Shown piece after piece: positions 26,861 to 36,377 of a stretch of 57,807 nt of DNA. Numbering within the stretch: the first letter of the stretch is position 1; every line of letters begins with the position of its first letter. The notes under the pieces were generated by a model that was given only the letters and a program-made list of their open reading frames with translations, was not told the origin of the DNA and made no database searches. The DNA is from CAZDUS01 sp964535015 (lineage in GTDB: Bacteria > Verrucomicrobiota > Kiritimatiellia > CAIKKV01 > CAITUY01): NCBI GenBank assembly GCA_964535015.1, contig CAZHRU010000006.1, forward strand, positions 1 through 57,807. The letters are read 5' to 3'. The translations under genes and the position numbers were made by a program.

Positions 26861-27619
26861 ATGAGCAGTCAACCATTTCTCTCGATCGTTATCCCTGCAC
26901 ACAATGAGGCGGGTAGCATTGCCTCCACTTGCCAGTCCATTGTCGCTGAGTTCCACGCCCAAAGTATCAGTGATTTTGAGATCCTAGTGGTAAACGATAA
27001 CAGTTCTGATCACACGGAGGCCATCCTAAAGGATCTGCAGGCGCGGGAGTCATCCATCCGATATGTCAACAATCCCCCTCCTCACGGGTTCGGATTTGCT
27101 GTCCGGCGCGGTCTGGAAGAATTTAAGGGTGAGGCCGTGGCGATCGTAATGGGTGATCTTTCGGATTCACCAAAGGACATTCTGGCCTACTATCACACCC
27201 TCAAGAATGGCGCCGAATGTGTTTTCGGGTCTCGGTTTGTCCATGGTGCCGCCGTTTACGACTATCCACGCCATAAACTTGTACTCAACCGACTGGCAAA
27301 CTGGTTCATCAAATTCCTGTTCGGATTGGAACACAATGATATCACCAACGCCTTCAAAGCGTACCGCCGGGAAGTGATTGCCGGGGTTCAACCTATCCTT
27401 TCCCACCACTTCAACCTCACGGTGGAGTTACCCCTGAAAGCCGTTACGCGTGGGTTCACCTTTGAGACAATCCCCATCAGTTGGACCAATCGAAAAACAG
27501 GAGTATCCAAACTCAAAATCAAGGAAATGGGCAGCCGCTACCTCTTTATCACCTTGTACATCTGGCTTGAGAAGCATCTCTCCAAAGGAGACTATTCACG
27601 CCAACTTCCAAAAGTCTGA
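26861..27619 (+). CDS. GT2 family glycosyltransferase, polyprenyl-phosphate mannosyltransferase-like
   Basis: A 252-residue cytoplasmic GT-A fold enzyme. LSIVIPAHNEAGSI is the nucleotide-binding start, VVNDNSSD the second strand, and VMGDLSDSP sits where the DxD metal motif is expected. ITNAFKAYRREV, ELPLKAVTRG and ISWTNRKTGVSKLKIKEMG are typical of DPM1-like enzymes that make polyprenyl-phosphate-sugars from nucleotide sugars. It lacks the C-terminal membrane helices of GtrB-type relatives. It would supply the lipid-linked donor for the GT39-like membrane enzymes of the locus. Its last 28 bases overlap the 3' end of the convergent membrane gene. Confidence 0.85.
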   Translation: MSSQPFLSIVIPAHNEAGSIASTCQSIVAEFHAQSISDFEILVVNDNSSDHTEAILKDLQARESSIRYVNNPPPHGFGFAVRRGLEEFKGEAVAIVMGDLSDSPKDILAYYHTLKNGAECVFGSRFVHGAAVYDYPRHKLVLNRLANWFIKFLFGLEHNDITNAFKAYRREVIAGVQPILSHHFNLTVELPLKAVTRGFTFETIPISWTNRKTGVSKLKIKEMGSRYLFITLYIWLEKHLSKGDYSRQLPKV

Positions 27620-30030
27620 ATCCTTGGAACAATAAGAGCAAACCCGATCAACATCAGTCCCGCTGCCGTGATGTAGACACTGAACTCCAGCACCCGCCCC
27701 ACCACAAAAGAAACACTGCTTTTTTCCCGCGGTTCCTTGAAAGCCAGCCAGAATAATATTGGGCTTCTGTCATGGGCAACGATAGCCGGCGTATCGCATG
27801 GCGAGCGAATCACAACTAAACTCCACCTGCTGCGCACCCTTTGCACCCATGAACTACTCTTTCCACGCCCAGTCGCTGTGTCTTCAAGGCCTAATTTAAT
27901 TTCATCTGTACCAAAACTGTGACCGAAGTCTCCTACGACTTCAAACTCAACATAGGGGTACCTCAGTGAACGGAGAGGTTTGCTGCGAAACTCGCCCTTC
28001 CCGGCAAAATTGTTCCGCACGAGAGAACTCCATGCGTTATCCCAGTTGTCGAGTACATCATTCAGGGAAGCATCATTCTGAACAAAACCAGTCTCGCCGA
28101 GGGTTCTAACCGGGACCGGTTCTCGAACAGATGAAGGCAGAAACTGCCTGACCGCAGGACAACGAAGCCATGTTGCAACACCTAAAGGATCTCCATAGGG
28201 CAACGCACTAGGTTGAAGGCTCAGCAAAGTGTGAACATTATCATCCTTGATAAACCTTCGAATTGTCTCGCGTGCACGTCGATAATGAACCAAGCGAGGA
28301 CCAACGTCAGCCAGTAGTTCATCGCCAATCACACCAAGGATGCCCGAAAACATGCACATCCACCAGGCCAGCACGGAGATTCTCCCCCACTTTCCGGCCC
28401 AACTGATGGCACCGCGCTCATGTAGCAAAAGCACCGTTGCCAGACCATTCACAACAACCGACATGCTTGTCAGATCCATGTACCGGGAGGCTGTTCTGTG
28501 AACGAACGCACCCCGGAAGACTCCAATCCCAATGTTGTTGAGAACGCACCAGGCGCCAATCATGATTAACAGCCACACCAAAGGAGGCACTGTACGCCTA
28601 GGACGCAGGAAATATACCACCAGAAGCGCCATCGGCAACCACATCACTATTGCCAACCACATCGTGTCATTGTACGGCCAGGCCATTGCCTGACCGAACC
28701 TTCCTACAAATTGAGCCCAGGTGTGCGATCTCAACGAAAGACTCTGATCGGGAACTGCCACTTGGTGATAGATCCAGTATATGCCACTGCAAGCAAGAAG
28801 AGTCACCAGATGATGGCTAAACAATCGCTTCTCTTTGATCATCTTTAACACCATCACGCCGGCTACAATCACCGTCGCGGTAATGCCAGCCCCCACAGTG
28901 AAAATGGCACAGACGCCGGCGGTTACCCCCCAGAACCACTCCGTTGACAACGCCTTGTTCATACCCAACAACCAGAAGGTAAGCACGGAGAACCCAACAA
29001 AGAAATAGAACTGCGACTGGAAACCCCACACTGTGTTTTCCCAAGAAAAAGGCATTCCCATTGTCAATGCTATCAGAACAACAACAGACCCCAGGTGCTT
29101 TCTATCGAAAAATGACCAAAGCATCACAGACAGTCCGAGAGCAATGGTTGAATACATCAATGCATTTACACTTGCCAAAACAAGATTGTCCCATTGTCCG
29201 TTGAACAGGAATACGCCCAAACTTAAAACACGGGTAAAAAACAACCGATGCTCATTGCAGGGGGCAAAGAGATGGTGCCAAGAGAAGTTGCCATCCAGAA
29301 ATGGCAGGTAGAGCGCCCACATTTCATGGACCCAGGGATCAATGAAATGAAATGACTCTCCAAAGTGCTGAATACAGAGCATTCTGGCGCCCAACACAAA
29401 CAAGAAAAGGCCTGCAAAACACAATCGTTCTTTTCGCCCCCCCATGAGCATCGTCCGCACCAATCTAAGTAGTAGGACTAAGACTGCCCCGATGCCGACG
29501 ATCCAAAGACCAATCAGCCCAGTCAGTGTAAGGCGCGGGTATGCATCGGTAGCCGTGCGAATCGGGTAAATGCGCGTCAAATAGAAAGCGGGGTAGTCTT
29601 GCGCCACCGATCGCTTAATACTGAGTTCACTTCCAGACCAACTTACCCGCGCCTGGGGATTCAGACTTTCCATAGTCCCCTTTTCCAAACGACGAATCAC
29701 ATTAGTGCCTTCCATAATTGCCATGTTTCGTAACGACACCTCACCAGCGGACAACATCGGATCCAGCCGAATCCATTGAATCGGTTCCCCCAGTTCTGGA
29801 AGTTGAACGGAGCAAAAGCGATACTCCGCCGACGGGGCCAGTGTATATTGCATGGGTCGCCCATCGATCAATAACTGTCCGGAGCATGGCGTCGCCGTTC
29901 GCGATTCAAACACGAGCGATAGCGACTGTAGATGCATCACCTCACGCGGCAAGATCACCGTGTAAGTTACAAAACCAACGGTTGCCACCAATACGCTGAT
30001 CGCCAACAGAAATCCCAACCTTGTCTTCAT
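27592..30030 (-). CDS. Large polytopic membrane protein of the glycan locus
   Basis: An 812-residue protein with an N-terminal membrane helix (LGFLLAISVLVATVGFVTYTVIL), a beta-rich extracytoplasmic domain to about 165, roughly ten to twelve helices between 170 and 600, and a C-terminal soluble part of about 170 residues ending in a last helix (VYITAAGLMLIGFALIV). I do not recognise a named family; the layout resembles glycosyltransferases or ligases of O-antigen-type pathways, but no clear catalytic motif is visible. It is the last gene of a six-gene minus-strand operon and its start overlaps the methyltransferase stop by 4 bases (ATGA). Position argues for a role in surface-glycan assembly. 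Confidence 0.7.
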   Translation of the reverse strand: MKTRLGFLLAISVLVATVGFVTYTVILPREVMHLQSLSLVFESRTATPCSGQLLIDGRPMQYTLAPSAEYRFCSVQLPELGEPIQWIRLDPMLSAGEVSLRNMAIMEGTNVIRRLEKGTMESLNPQARVSWSGSELSIKRSVAQDYPAFYLTRIYPIRTATDAYPRLTLTGLIGLWIVGIGAVLVLLLRLVRTMLMGGRKERLCFAGLFLFVLGARMLCIQHFGESFHFIDPWVHEMWALYLPFLDGNFSWHHLFAPCNEHRLFFTRVLSLGVFLFNGQWDNLVLASVNALMYSTIALGLSVMLWSFFDRKHLGSVVVLIALTMGMPFSWENTVWGFQSQFYFFVGFSVLTFWLLGMNKALSTEWFWGVTAGVCAIFTVGAGITATVIVAGVMVLKMIKEKRLFSHHLVTLLACSGIYWIYHQVAVPDQSLSLRSHTWAQFVGRFGQAMAWPYNDTMWLAIVMWLPMALLVVYFLRPRRTVPPLVWLLIMIGAWCVLNNIGIGVFRGAFVHRTASRYMDLTSMSVVVNGLATVLLLHERGAISWAGKWGRISVLAWWMCMFSGILGVIGDELLADVGPRLVHYRRARETIRRFIKDDNVHTLLSLQPSALPYGDPLGVATWLRCPAVRQFLPSSVREPVPVRTLGETGFVQNDASLNDVLDNWDNAWSSLVRNNFAGKGEFRSKPLRSLRYPYVEFEVVGDFGHSFGTDEIKLGLEDTATGRGKSSSWVQRVRSRWSLVVIRSPCDTPAIVAHDRSPILFWLAFKEPREKSSVSFVVGRVLEFSVYITAAGLMLIGFALIVPRIQTFGSWRE

Positions 30031-30587
30031 GAATCCCCCTTCACAACCTCCAACTCAAAATATACTTCATCAAAACCAAACACTTGAAATCGTTCCATGG
30101 CTTTTTGCCATAACCAACCCAAGTTGAAAATCCAGTTGATCGGCAGTTTCCCAATCCACTGGCAACGTACGGGATTGTGTCCAATCAGGAACAACTTCTG
30201 GCGCCTCACCTTGAATACCCCATACCCATACCGCTCCCCCGAGCCTACTCCTCCTGCGGGACTGCAACAATCAAAGGCTCCTATCGCAAACACCGAGTGG
30301 TGCGATAAATTGGCCCACGCGAAAACACTGGTAAAATGCGGCACGTAGATCCTGACAATAGCCCCATGGGCGCTCACGCGATGAATCTCGTCCAGAAACT
30401 CAAACACCTGATGCCTCGGAATGTGCTCCAAAACATTATCCAGCAAGACCTCTTGAAATTCCCCATCCGGCAAAGGCAACCGCACCCCCTCCGAAACATG
30501 AATGTCAGCCCGAACCTCGGGATTCACATCCACATTGACCCACCCTTCCCGGTAATCCCGACCGCACCCGTAGTTCAACCGTTTCAT
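30027..30587 (-). CDS. SAM-dependent methyltransferase (class I, type 11)
   Basis: A 186-residue methyltransferase. LNYGCGRDYREGWVNVDVNP carries the SAM-binding Gly-x-Gly-x-x-x-x-x-Gly-Trp-x-Asn-x-Asp form common in glycan-locus methyltransferases. VLLDNVLEHIPRHQ and DEIHRVSAHGAIVRIYVPHF complete the Rossmann part. The substrate is probably a sugar of the locus, as a capping or decorating methyl, but this is inference. The protein has no membrane segment. It overlaps its neighbours by 4 bases at both ends, so it sits inside a tightly coupled operon. Confidence 0.8.
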   Translation of the reverse strand: MKRLNYGCGRDYREGWVNVDVNPEVRADIHVSEGVRLPLPDGEFQEVLLDNVLEHIPRHQVFEFLDEIHRVSAHGAIVRIYVPHFTSVFAWANLSHHSVFAIGAFDCCSPAGGVGSGERYGYGVFKVRRQKLFLIGHNPVRCQWIGKLPINWIFNLGWLWQKAMERFQVFGFDEVYFELEVVKGDS

Positions 30588-31738
30588 TGGCCGCCTCCTG
30601 CCGCCGCCCGCACAGCCCTGTAATAGGCTTCACACTCGCCTGCCAACGTGGTCCACGAATAGCGTTCCGCCGTCCTCAACCCCTGCAAAGCTAATTGCCA
30701 ACGCAACGCATCATCTTCAAGCAGACGCCCTAACCCCTCTTCCAGACCACGCACATCCTCAAACAACAAACCGTTCTCCCCCGACTGGACAATCTCCTGC
30801 ACCGCCGATCTAGAGCCGCGCGCCGCCATCACCGGAAGCCCCTGCGCCATTGCCTCCAATACCACCATCCCGAATCCTTCCTGCTCCGACGGCAGTACAA
30901 ACACCGCGGATTCCCGATACGCCCCTTCCAACACCCCCTGTTCAACCTGACCAGCAAACTCAACAACCCCGCCAAGACCAAGGCGCCTGACCTGCCCCTT
31001 CAGTTCACCCTCATGGTACCCTGTCCCGATAATCTTCAAGCGCGCGCCCGGAAAGCGACGAATCAACACCGCAAACGCTCCAATCAAGAGATCAACCCGC
31101 TTGTGTCTGACAAGGCGGCCCACATAGAGAATCTGGGGCGAACGTCGCTCCGTCAATAACGACACTGGCACCGACTCAACGCCGCAAGGAATGACGGTTA
31201 CAGTTTCCTCCGGCATCCCCAGGATCCGCACCGCATCCGCCTTGGTCAATCCCGAGATGGCCACATTATGACGTGTCAACAGGCCGGACACCCGTTCAAA
31301 CCCCGCGGCAATCGCCCCGGAAATCCCGGCATAACGCACCCACCCCCTCAGCCCGCGAACCTCGTACCACGTAATGACCAATGGAGTCCTCCGCCCTAAC
31401 TCCCACCTCGTCAACAAACAGGACAAGTAGGGGAAACTTGCACAGTCAACCACATCATAGCACTCCTGCCCCAAATGACGGCCAACGCCACGTGCGAATG
31501 TTAATGGCTGGAAGAATGATCTCCGCCCGGATGCCGTGAAAAGGGGCTGGGCCGGACACACCCCGACAATCCTCACCCCATCCCTCATCTGCCAGGAGTC
31601 CCCTTCCCACGCCTGCATGCCAAGAAGTGAAACCTCATGCCCCCGCTTCACCAGCGCTCGCGCAATCTCCCAGTTGCGCCGTTCGCCGCCACCTGTCACA
31701 AACGGATAAATGGCGTCGTAGATGATAGCAATCTTCAT
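30584..31738 (-). CDS. GT4 family glycosyltransferase
   Basis: A 384-residue GT-B fold enzyme of the cytoplasmic face. N-terminal Rossmann YDAIYPFVTGGGERRNWEIA is the acceptor-side Gly-rich loop. The C-terminal domain has ILYVGRLVRHKRVDLLIGAF and the nucleotide-sugar site PSEQEGFGMVVLEAMAQGLP, which includes the E-x7-E pair of GT4 retaining enzymes. It probably adds one sugar to a lipid-linked glycan intermediate. The ATG at 31738 is followed by a typical beta strand. It is the fourth gene of the minus-strand operon, 37 bases after the GtrB-like gene; its stop overlaps the methyltransferase start. Confidence 0.88.
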   Translation of the reverse strand: MKIAIIYDAIYPFVTGGGERRNWEIARALVKRGHEVSLLGMQAWEGDSWQMRDGVRIVGVCPAQPLFTASGRRSFFQPLTFARGVGRHLGQECYDVVDCASFPYLSCLLTRWELGRRTPLVITWYEVRGLRGWVRYAGISGAIAAGFERVSGLLTRHNVAISGLTKADAVRILGMPEETVTVIPCGVESVPVSLLTERRSPQILYVGRLVRHKRVDLLIGAFAVLIRRFPGARLKIIGTGYHEGELKGQVRRLGLGGVVEFAGQVEQGVLEGAYRESAVFVLPSEQEGFGMVVLEAMAQGLPVMAARGSRSAVQEIVQSGENGLLFEDVRGLEEGLGRLLEDDALRWQLALQGLRTAERYSWTTLAGECEAYYRAVRAAAGGGQ

Positions 31739-31775
31739 TCTGATAAACGTATCAGGGCCTTGAACCAGTCATTCC

Positions 31776-32708
31776 CTATTCTTCCTTCTTCAAGAAGTAT
31801 AGCGGACGCCTCTTGGTTTCCTCGAAAATCCGGCTGACGTACTGCCCAAGCATTCCGATCGAAACCAGTTGCACGCCTCCCATGAAAATGATCGCCGCCA
31901 TAAGTGACGCCCACCCACGTTCCTGGGTCATTGGGTGAATGAACCGAAAGATAATGATCTGCAGGATCCACAGCAAACTAGAGACGCACGCTATCAACCC
32001 CATCCCCACCACCCAACGTAACGGACTCGCCGAAAATGATGTAATGGCATCAACCGCTAAACGTAGGGATTTCCAGACCGGATACTTGGTCTCCCCCACC
32101 CCCCTCGCCGCACGTTCGTAATACACCGCCCCTTGCCTATACCCCACCCAACATGTTAGCCCTCGCATGAACCGGTGCAACTCCCGCACTTGCTTGAGCG
32201 CCTCAATCACCTTGCGGTCGACCAGTCGGAAATCACCGGCATCCATCGGCACATCCACCTTGGCCAACGCGCGGAATACCCGGTAGAACGTCGCCGCCAG
32301 GAATTTCTTGAGCCAGGTCTCGCCCTGCCGGCTCCGCCGCACCGCATACACCACCTCATACCCCTCACGCCATTTGTCCAGCAACTCGGGAATCACCTCA
32401 GGCGGATCCTGCAAGTCGGCGTCAATGATCACCGCCGCATCGCCCGCCGCATGGTCCAACCCGGCCGTAATCGCAATCTGGTGCCCAAAGTTCCTCGACA
32501 ACTGCAGCAGCCGCGCCCGGGGATCCTTCCTTGCCGTCTCCACCACCCACTCCGGCGAACCATCCGTACTGCCGTCATCCACAAACAACACTTCCAACTC
32601 CTCCAGCCGCCCTTCCATGACTTTGCACAACCGCTGGAAAAGCGCCGGCAGGTTTCCCGCCTCGTTCAAAAACGGCACCACCACTGTCAATGTTGCTTTG
32701 TTACTCAT
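31776..32708 (-). CDS. GtrB-like GT2 glycosyltransferase (polyprenyl-phosphate glycosyltransferase)
   Basis: A 310-residue GT2 enzyme with LTVVVPFLNEAGNLP, VLFVDDGSTDGSPEW and the metal motif VIIDADLQDPPEVI, followed by QLSRNFGHQIAITAGLDHA and DAGDFRLVDRKVIEAL, the standard GtrB/DPM signature. Two C-terminal membrane helices (about 233-255 and 265-290) are followed by a cytoplasmic RPLYFLKK tail. It makes undecaprenyl-phosphate-sugar for a membrane transferase. I chose the second in-frame ATG (32708), preceded by AGGGA; the first (32723) overlaps the upstream stop and has no ribosome site. It is the third gene of the operon. Confidence 0.88.
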   Translation of the reverse strand: MSNKATLTVVVPFLNEAGNLPALFQRLCKVMEGRLEELEVLFVDDGSTDGSPEWVVETARKDPRARLLQLSRNFGHQIAITAGLDHAAGDAAVIIDADLQDPPEVIPELLDKWREGYEVVYAVRRSRQGETWLKKFLAATFYRVFRALAKVDVPMDAGDFRLVDRKVIEALKQVRELHRFMRGLTCWVGYRQGAVYYERAARGVGETKYPVWKSLRLAVDAITSFSASPLRWVVGMGLIACVSSLLWILQIIIFRFIHPMTQERGWASLMAAIIFMGGVQLVSIGMLGQYVSRIFEETKRRPLYFLKKEE

Positions 32709-32722
32709 ACAATCCCTACTCA

Positions 32723-34426
32723 TTACCGATAGAACCGCGCTGGATATACCGCACCGTTAAATGGCTTAAAATCCTTCAGTTGGTCACCTCGCCCCCCCTC
32801 ACAGGCAAATAGATCGCAATCCGCGCTGCGATACCGCCGTAGCAGTCGAAGCGGCTGCGGGTATTTCCCTATAGGTTCTCGATGGCGCAACAGAACGAAA
32901 TCGGTATTACTGTCAAACAGCGCCTTCTCCTCCGGTAACTCCAAGGAATATATCGTGACTCCATTGTAGATACGCACAAAGCCAATGCCCGCACGCGTCT
33001 GTTCACTCTCTTTCAGTCCGAGGAGTTTCTCAACGTAGTACCACATCGTGTAGTTGGCCGATGTATCGGTCCCGATAATCAGATGGCGACCTGTCTTTGC
33101 CCGTTCCTCCCCAACCCACTGCACAAATTCTCTTATCTGACTGTTCATGCGCCAACTACAGGTTCGGGTCAGATTCAGATTCGCAACACCGCCAATAATG
33201 TACAACACTAGAATGACTACAAGCGCCGTACGTCTCTTGTTGTCCACGCTCGCGGCAAACAACAAAATGTGACAAACGCCAATGACAAGAAACCCGAGAG
33301 CCGCCCGTTCTATCACAAATCTGACATTCAAGAAGAGATGCATTATCAACGTCAACGCAACCGAAAGAAGAAGCGCCGCCGCCACCACCGCACTGGCCTT
33401 GATTTCCTCACTTGCTGCAGCATTACGCATTGGACGTATCACGGCGATGACTGCGGTTGCACCGCAAAGAAGCACTATTCCATACGCTACCCAAAGATAA
33501 CCCGGGTTCTGCACTTCACCGGGAACGTAGAGCGCCGCCTTAACCAAGGACTGCACAGTATCTGTTATGAAACCTTCTTGACCCCCAAAGTACAGTCCAT
33601 CCTGAGCACTCATTAGCATCACTCGAGGAAGGTAGAATACTCCGACAATCAGCCCCGTGTAAATCAGCCCCTGACTGGCAATCAAGGTTCGCCCCACTCT
33701 GCGCATGGTCCCAACACTCTGTTGAACACTAAAGGAATGCCACAGCAACATCAGACTCAAGGCACCGTAGTAGTTCATCCAAGCTAAATTAGCTAGTACA
33801 GCCATTCCGCCCGACCAGGCAGCCAGGTTTGCATGAAGTTGTACACGGGATGATGGAACCGACTCGCGAAAGACGTTCAACACATGCCAGAGACTGATTA
33901 ACAAGAATCCGTTGGCCAGTCCGTAACCCCGCGCAAGACCGAAGAAATCCAAGAGATACGCATTTGCACATAGGGCTGCAAATCCCAGGACGGATAAGAG
34001 ATTCTCTTTGACCACAGAGGTGATGCGAAATGCAGCATACAGATAGATCATGAGCCCAAGAAGACTCGGAATCCGGACCGCCGCAACCTCGTACGCCGCA
34101 GGTAGCGATTGCAGACAAACGATCGAAACTAGACTTTGAAGGAAATGACTCTGGGCTGAAGCGTATTTAAATGTAACAAGATCGGGAATGCCCTTATGGT
34201 AAACATCCTTCAAACTACCCCATTCATCATTCGTTATGTCCAGTGTCACGATCCGATAGGTCACATAAGACATCAAGACCAATGCAATGGTCCATCGAAT
34301 CCAATTCCAACATCGGGCCGTCACGGAAGCACCATCCGAACAGTTGGCATTTGCCGAACCAGTCCTCCCAGGCCCAACACTCTGTTTGTCTTTTCCCATA
34401 AGACCCCGCAAATCGCGAGTGATCAT
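32723..34426 (-). CDS. Polytopic membrane protein, GT39-like
   Basis: A 567-residue protein. After a soluble N-terminal stretch of about 50 residues there is a first helix (WIRWTIALVLMSYVTYRIV) followed by TLDITNDEWGSL, where the acidic pair occupies the catalytic loop position of GT39/ArnT-like transferases. About nine more helices follow to residue 420 (VVAAALLLSVALTLIMHLFL and others), then a soluble periplasmic tail (TGRHLIIGTDTSANYTMWYYVEKLLG). I chose the ATG at 34426 because it follows the upstream stop by 10 bases with GGGTGG as ribosome site; an earlier in-frame start would run inside the previous gene. It lies directly before the GtrB-like gene that could supply its donor. Confidence 0.72.
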   Translation of the reverse strand: MITRDLRGLMGKDKQSVGPGRTGSANANCSDGASVTARCWNWIRWTIALVLMSYVTYRIVTLDITNDEWGSLKDVYHKGIPDLVTFKYASAQSHFLQSLVSIVCLQSLPAAYEVAAVRIPSLLGLMIYLYAAFRITSVVKENLLSVLGFAALCANAYLLDFFGLARGYGLANGFLLISLWHVLNVFRESVPSSRVQLHANLAAWSGGMAVLANLAWMNYYGALSLMLLWHSFSVQQSVGTMRRVGRTLIASQGLIYTGLIVGVFYLPRVMLMSAQDGLYFGGQEGFITDTVQSLVKAALYVPGEVQNPGYLWVAYGIVLLCGATAVIAVIRPMRNAAASEEIKASAVVAAALLLSVALTLIMHLFLNVRFVIERAALGFLVIGVCHILLFAASVDNKRRTALVVILVLYIIGGVANLNLTRTCSWRMNSQIREFVQWVGEERAKTGRHLIIGTDTSANYTMWYYVEKLLGLKESEQTRAGIGFVRIYNGVTIYSLELPEEKALFDSNTDFVLLRHREPIGKYPQPLRLLRRYRSADCDLFACEGGRGDQLKDFKPFNGAVYPARFYR

Positions 34427-34436
34427 CCGCCACCCT

Positions 34437-35867
34437 TTAGCTCTTCTTCTTCGCGAAAACAACCAACGATAAACCCGTCCACGGCAGAAACGGATCCAAA
34501 ACCATGAACAGAGGAACCAAGGCATTAAAGAGTTTCATCTGGAACTTTCCCAGTCTCTTGCGTCGGAATACCTTCCCGTTTACCCACCACCCAACTACAC
34601 CCGGTTTGTTCATGCTGAACACATCTTCGACCTCAAAATCAGCCGCTGCCAACAATGCCACCAGATCTCTTTTGCGATAGCGTCGAAAGTGCCCAAGCAC
34701 ATCGTCCAAACTCCCATAAAGACAGCCCCCTGCCGGTACCACCAACACCAACCGTCCGCCCGGCTTCAGAACCGTGTGCAGGTTGGACAACACCGCCCTG
34801 TCGTCCTGTATGTGTTCCAGGACATTGGAGCACAGAATCGAATCGGTCGCCTTCACGCCTTCCGGCGCAGGGCAGGTGACATCCCACTGTTGAACATCGA
34901 CATTGTGTCGACCCGCAAACGCATTGCGAAGCACTCGAACGTATTCCCAATCCGGTTCCGTAGCCACAATATGGTCTTTGTGAAGCAACGCCCTCACATT
35001 ATTCCCGATGCCGGCACCAACTTCCAGAATCGTTCCCGACAACGCCGGATCCAGCCTTTTCATCAACCAATTCGTGAACCGTGTTGCACCTTCCATTTCC
35101 CGCAGGATGACTTCACCATGCCGTTCCTCGTAAAGGTCATCCACCATCTTATATTTCAACATGACCCACAGGGCGACAAGAACATCCTCGAATCCAATCT
35201 TCTTTCCCTCCGCGTAGGTACGCCCGGAATAACTGATCGGAACTTCGTAAACCACCAGTTTGCGTTTTGCCACCTTGGCCGTAATCTCCGGCTCAATGCC
35301 AAAGCCATTCGACCGGATCGGCATCGTCTTCAGAATGTTCATCCGGAATGCCTTGTAGCAGGTCTCCATGTCCGTCAAATTGAGATCCGTCAGGATGTTG
35401 GAGAACAACGTCAACAGGTTGTTGGCCACACTGTGCCAGAAGAACAATACCCGCCGATACTCCGATGCCGCGAATCGCGACCCGTACACCACATCGGCCC
35501 CTTTATCAAAGATCGGCCGCAACACCTTTCCATATTCTTGCGGATCATACTCAAGATCAGCATCCTGGAAAATGCCGATGTCGCCACGGGCCTCCTTGAT
35601 GGCCGTCCGGATGGCCGACCCTTTCCCGGCATTCTTTTCATGAAACACCGGCCGTATCCGGGAATCAGCCAGCGCCCGCGCCTTCAGAATCTCACGTGAA
35701 CCATCGGTCGACCCGTCATCCACCGCCACAATCTCGATGCCGCTGATCTCCGAAGGTAACATCGCCGCTAATACTCGGGTCAGGATGGTATCCAAAGTGG
35801 CCTTCTCATTGTAGATGGGCATCAAAACAGACAAGATCAACTTTTGTCCGGCTCTCTCCATAAACAC
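34437..35867 (-). CDS. GT2 glycosyltransferase - SAM methyltransferase fusion
   Basis: A 476-residue two-domain cytoplasmic protein. Residues 10-245 are a DPM-like GT2: SVLMPIYNEKATLD, IVAVDDGSTDGS at 46-57, and metal motif IFQDADLEYDP at 99-109. Residues 255-476 are a class I methyltransferase: motif I ILEVGAGIGNN at 280-290, then CSNVLEHIQDD, a GGRLVLVVPAG strand, and a final hydrophobic segment. Fusions of a polyprenyl-phosphate glycosyltransferase with a methyltransferase occur in glycan loci; here one polypeptide may load a sugar on lipid and methylate a related product. It opens the six-gene minus-strand operon, so expression of the whole block should start in the 35868-36540 spacer. 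Confidence 0.83.
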   Translation of the reverse strand: MFMERAGQKLILSVLMPIYNEKATLDTILTRVLAAMLPSEISGIEIVAVDDGSTDGSREILKARALADSRIRPVFHEKNAGKGSAIRTAIKEARGDIGIFQDADLEYDPQEYGKVLRPIFDKGADVVYGSRFAASEYRRVLFFWHSVANNLLTLFSNILTDLNLTDMETCYKAFRMNILKTMPIRSNGFGIEPEITAKVAKRKLVVYEVPISYSGRTYAEGKKIGFEDVLVALWVMLKYKMVDDLYEERHGEVILREMEGATRFTNWLMKRLDPALSGTILEVGAGIGNNVRALLHKDHIVATEPDWEYVRVLRNAFAGRHNVDVQQWDVTCPAPEGVKATDSILCSNVLEHIQDDRAVLSNLHTVLKPGGRLVLVVPAGGCLYGSLDDVLGHFRRYRKRDLVALLAAADFEVEDVFSMNKPGVVGWWVNGKVFRRKRLGKFQMKLFNALVPLFMVLDPFLPWTGLSLVVFAKKKS

Positions 35868-35891
35868 CTACCCAATAAGGAAGAATAGATT

Positions 35892-35917
35892 TACCACAAC
35901 GGGCACAAAGGACCCCA
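35892..35917. repeat. ACCAC..CACAAAGG-type short repeat
   Basis: ACCACAACGGGCACAAAGG followed by ACCCCAA in the spacer upstream of the glycan operon. Same word family as at 22231, 25662 and 36378. Origin unknown. Confidence 0.45.
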
Positions 35918-36217
35918 AGGGAACAATCAAGTTTTACCATTCACTCTTCACAATTCACACCACCCCTTAACCCCCTCAATTTCCTCTGCTGCTCCCGCAG
36001 GCATCGTTCCGGCGTATTGCGCCCCCCGTCGCCCCCTGCACCTCGGCCCAAGTAATGGCTTCCTGAATCAGTCACCACCGCTCGCAGGCATCCCAGTGCC
36101 TGTCCCGCTTAAGCTCCTCTTCTCTCTTGATGTCAACCATGGCCGCATTCATCTCTGGTAGATTAGCCTCTCACACCCCCAACAGTCAACCGCCACAAAC
36201 ATCTCGCCCTTTGTGTT

Positions 36218-36377
36218 GGGCGCATCTCCGAGTTTTGATGACACAACATCAGCCGCCCACCGGGCTCGTCCCGGTGGAGGCAAACGTTGAACGTCCGCAT
36301 CGAACCTGCCCATCATCCCAACTTTCTTCACCCGCGGCACACGACCGCGGGGATCGCCAAAACTCAGAGAGGCGCCC
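36218..36377. repeat. MITE-like inverted-repeat element, copy 2
   Basis: The left end at 36218-36237 is GGGCGCATCTCCGAGTTTTG; the right end at 36358-36377 is its inverse with 18 of 20 bases matching. Inside are two perfect hairpins: CCACCGGG/CCCGGTGG at 36257-36277 with a 5-base loop, and CCCGCGG/CCGCGGG at 36331-36351 with a 7-base loop. The ends match those of 4646-4772, which has different internal sequence. No coding content. Confidence 0.65.
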
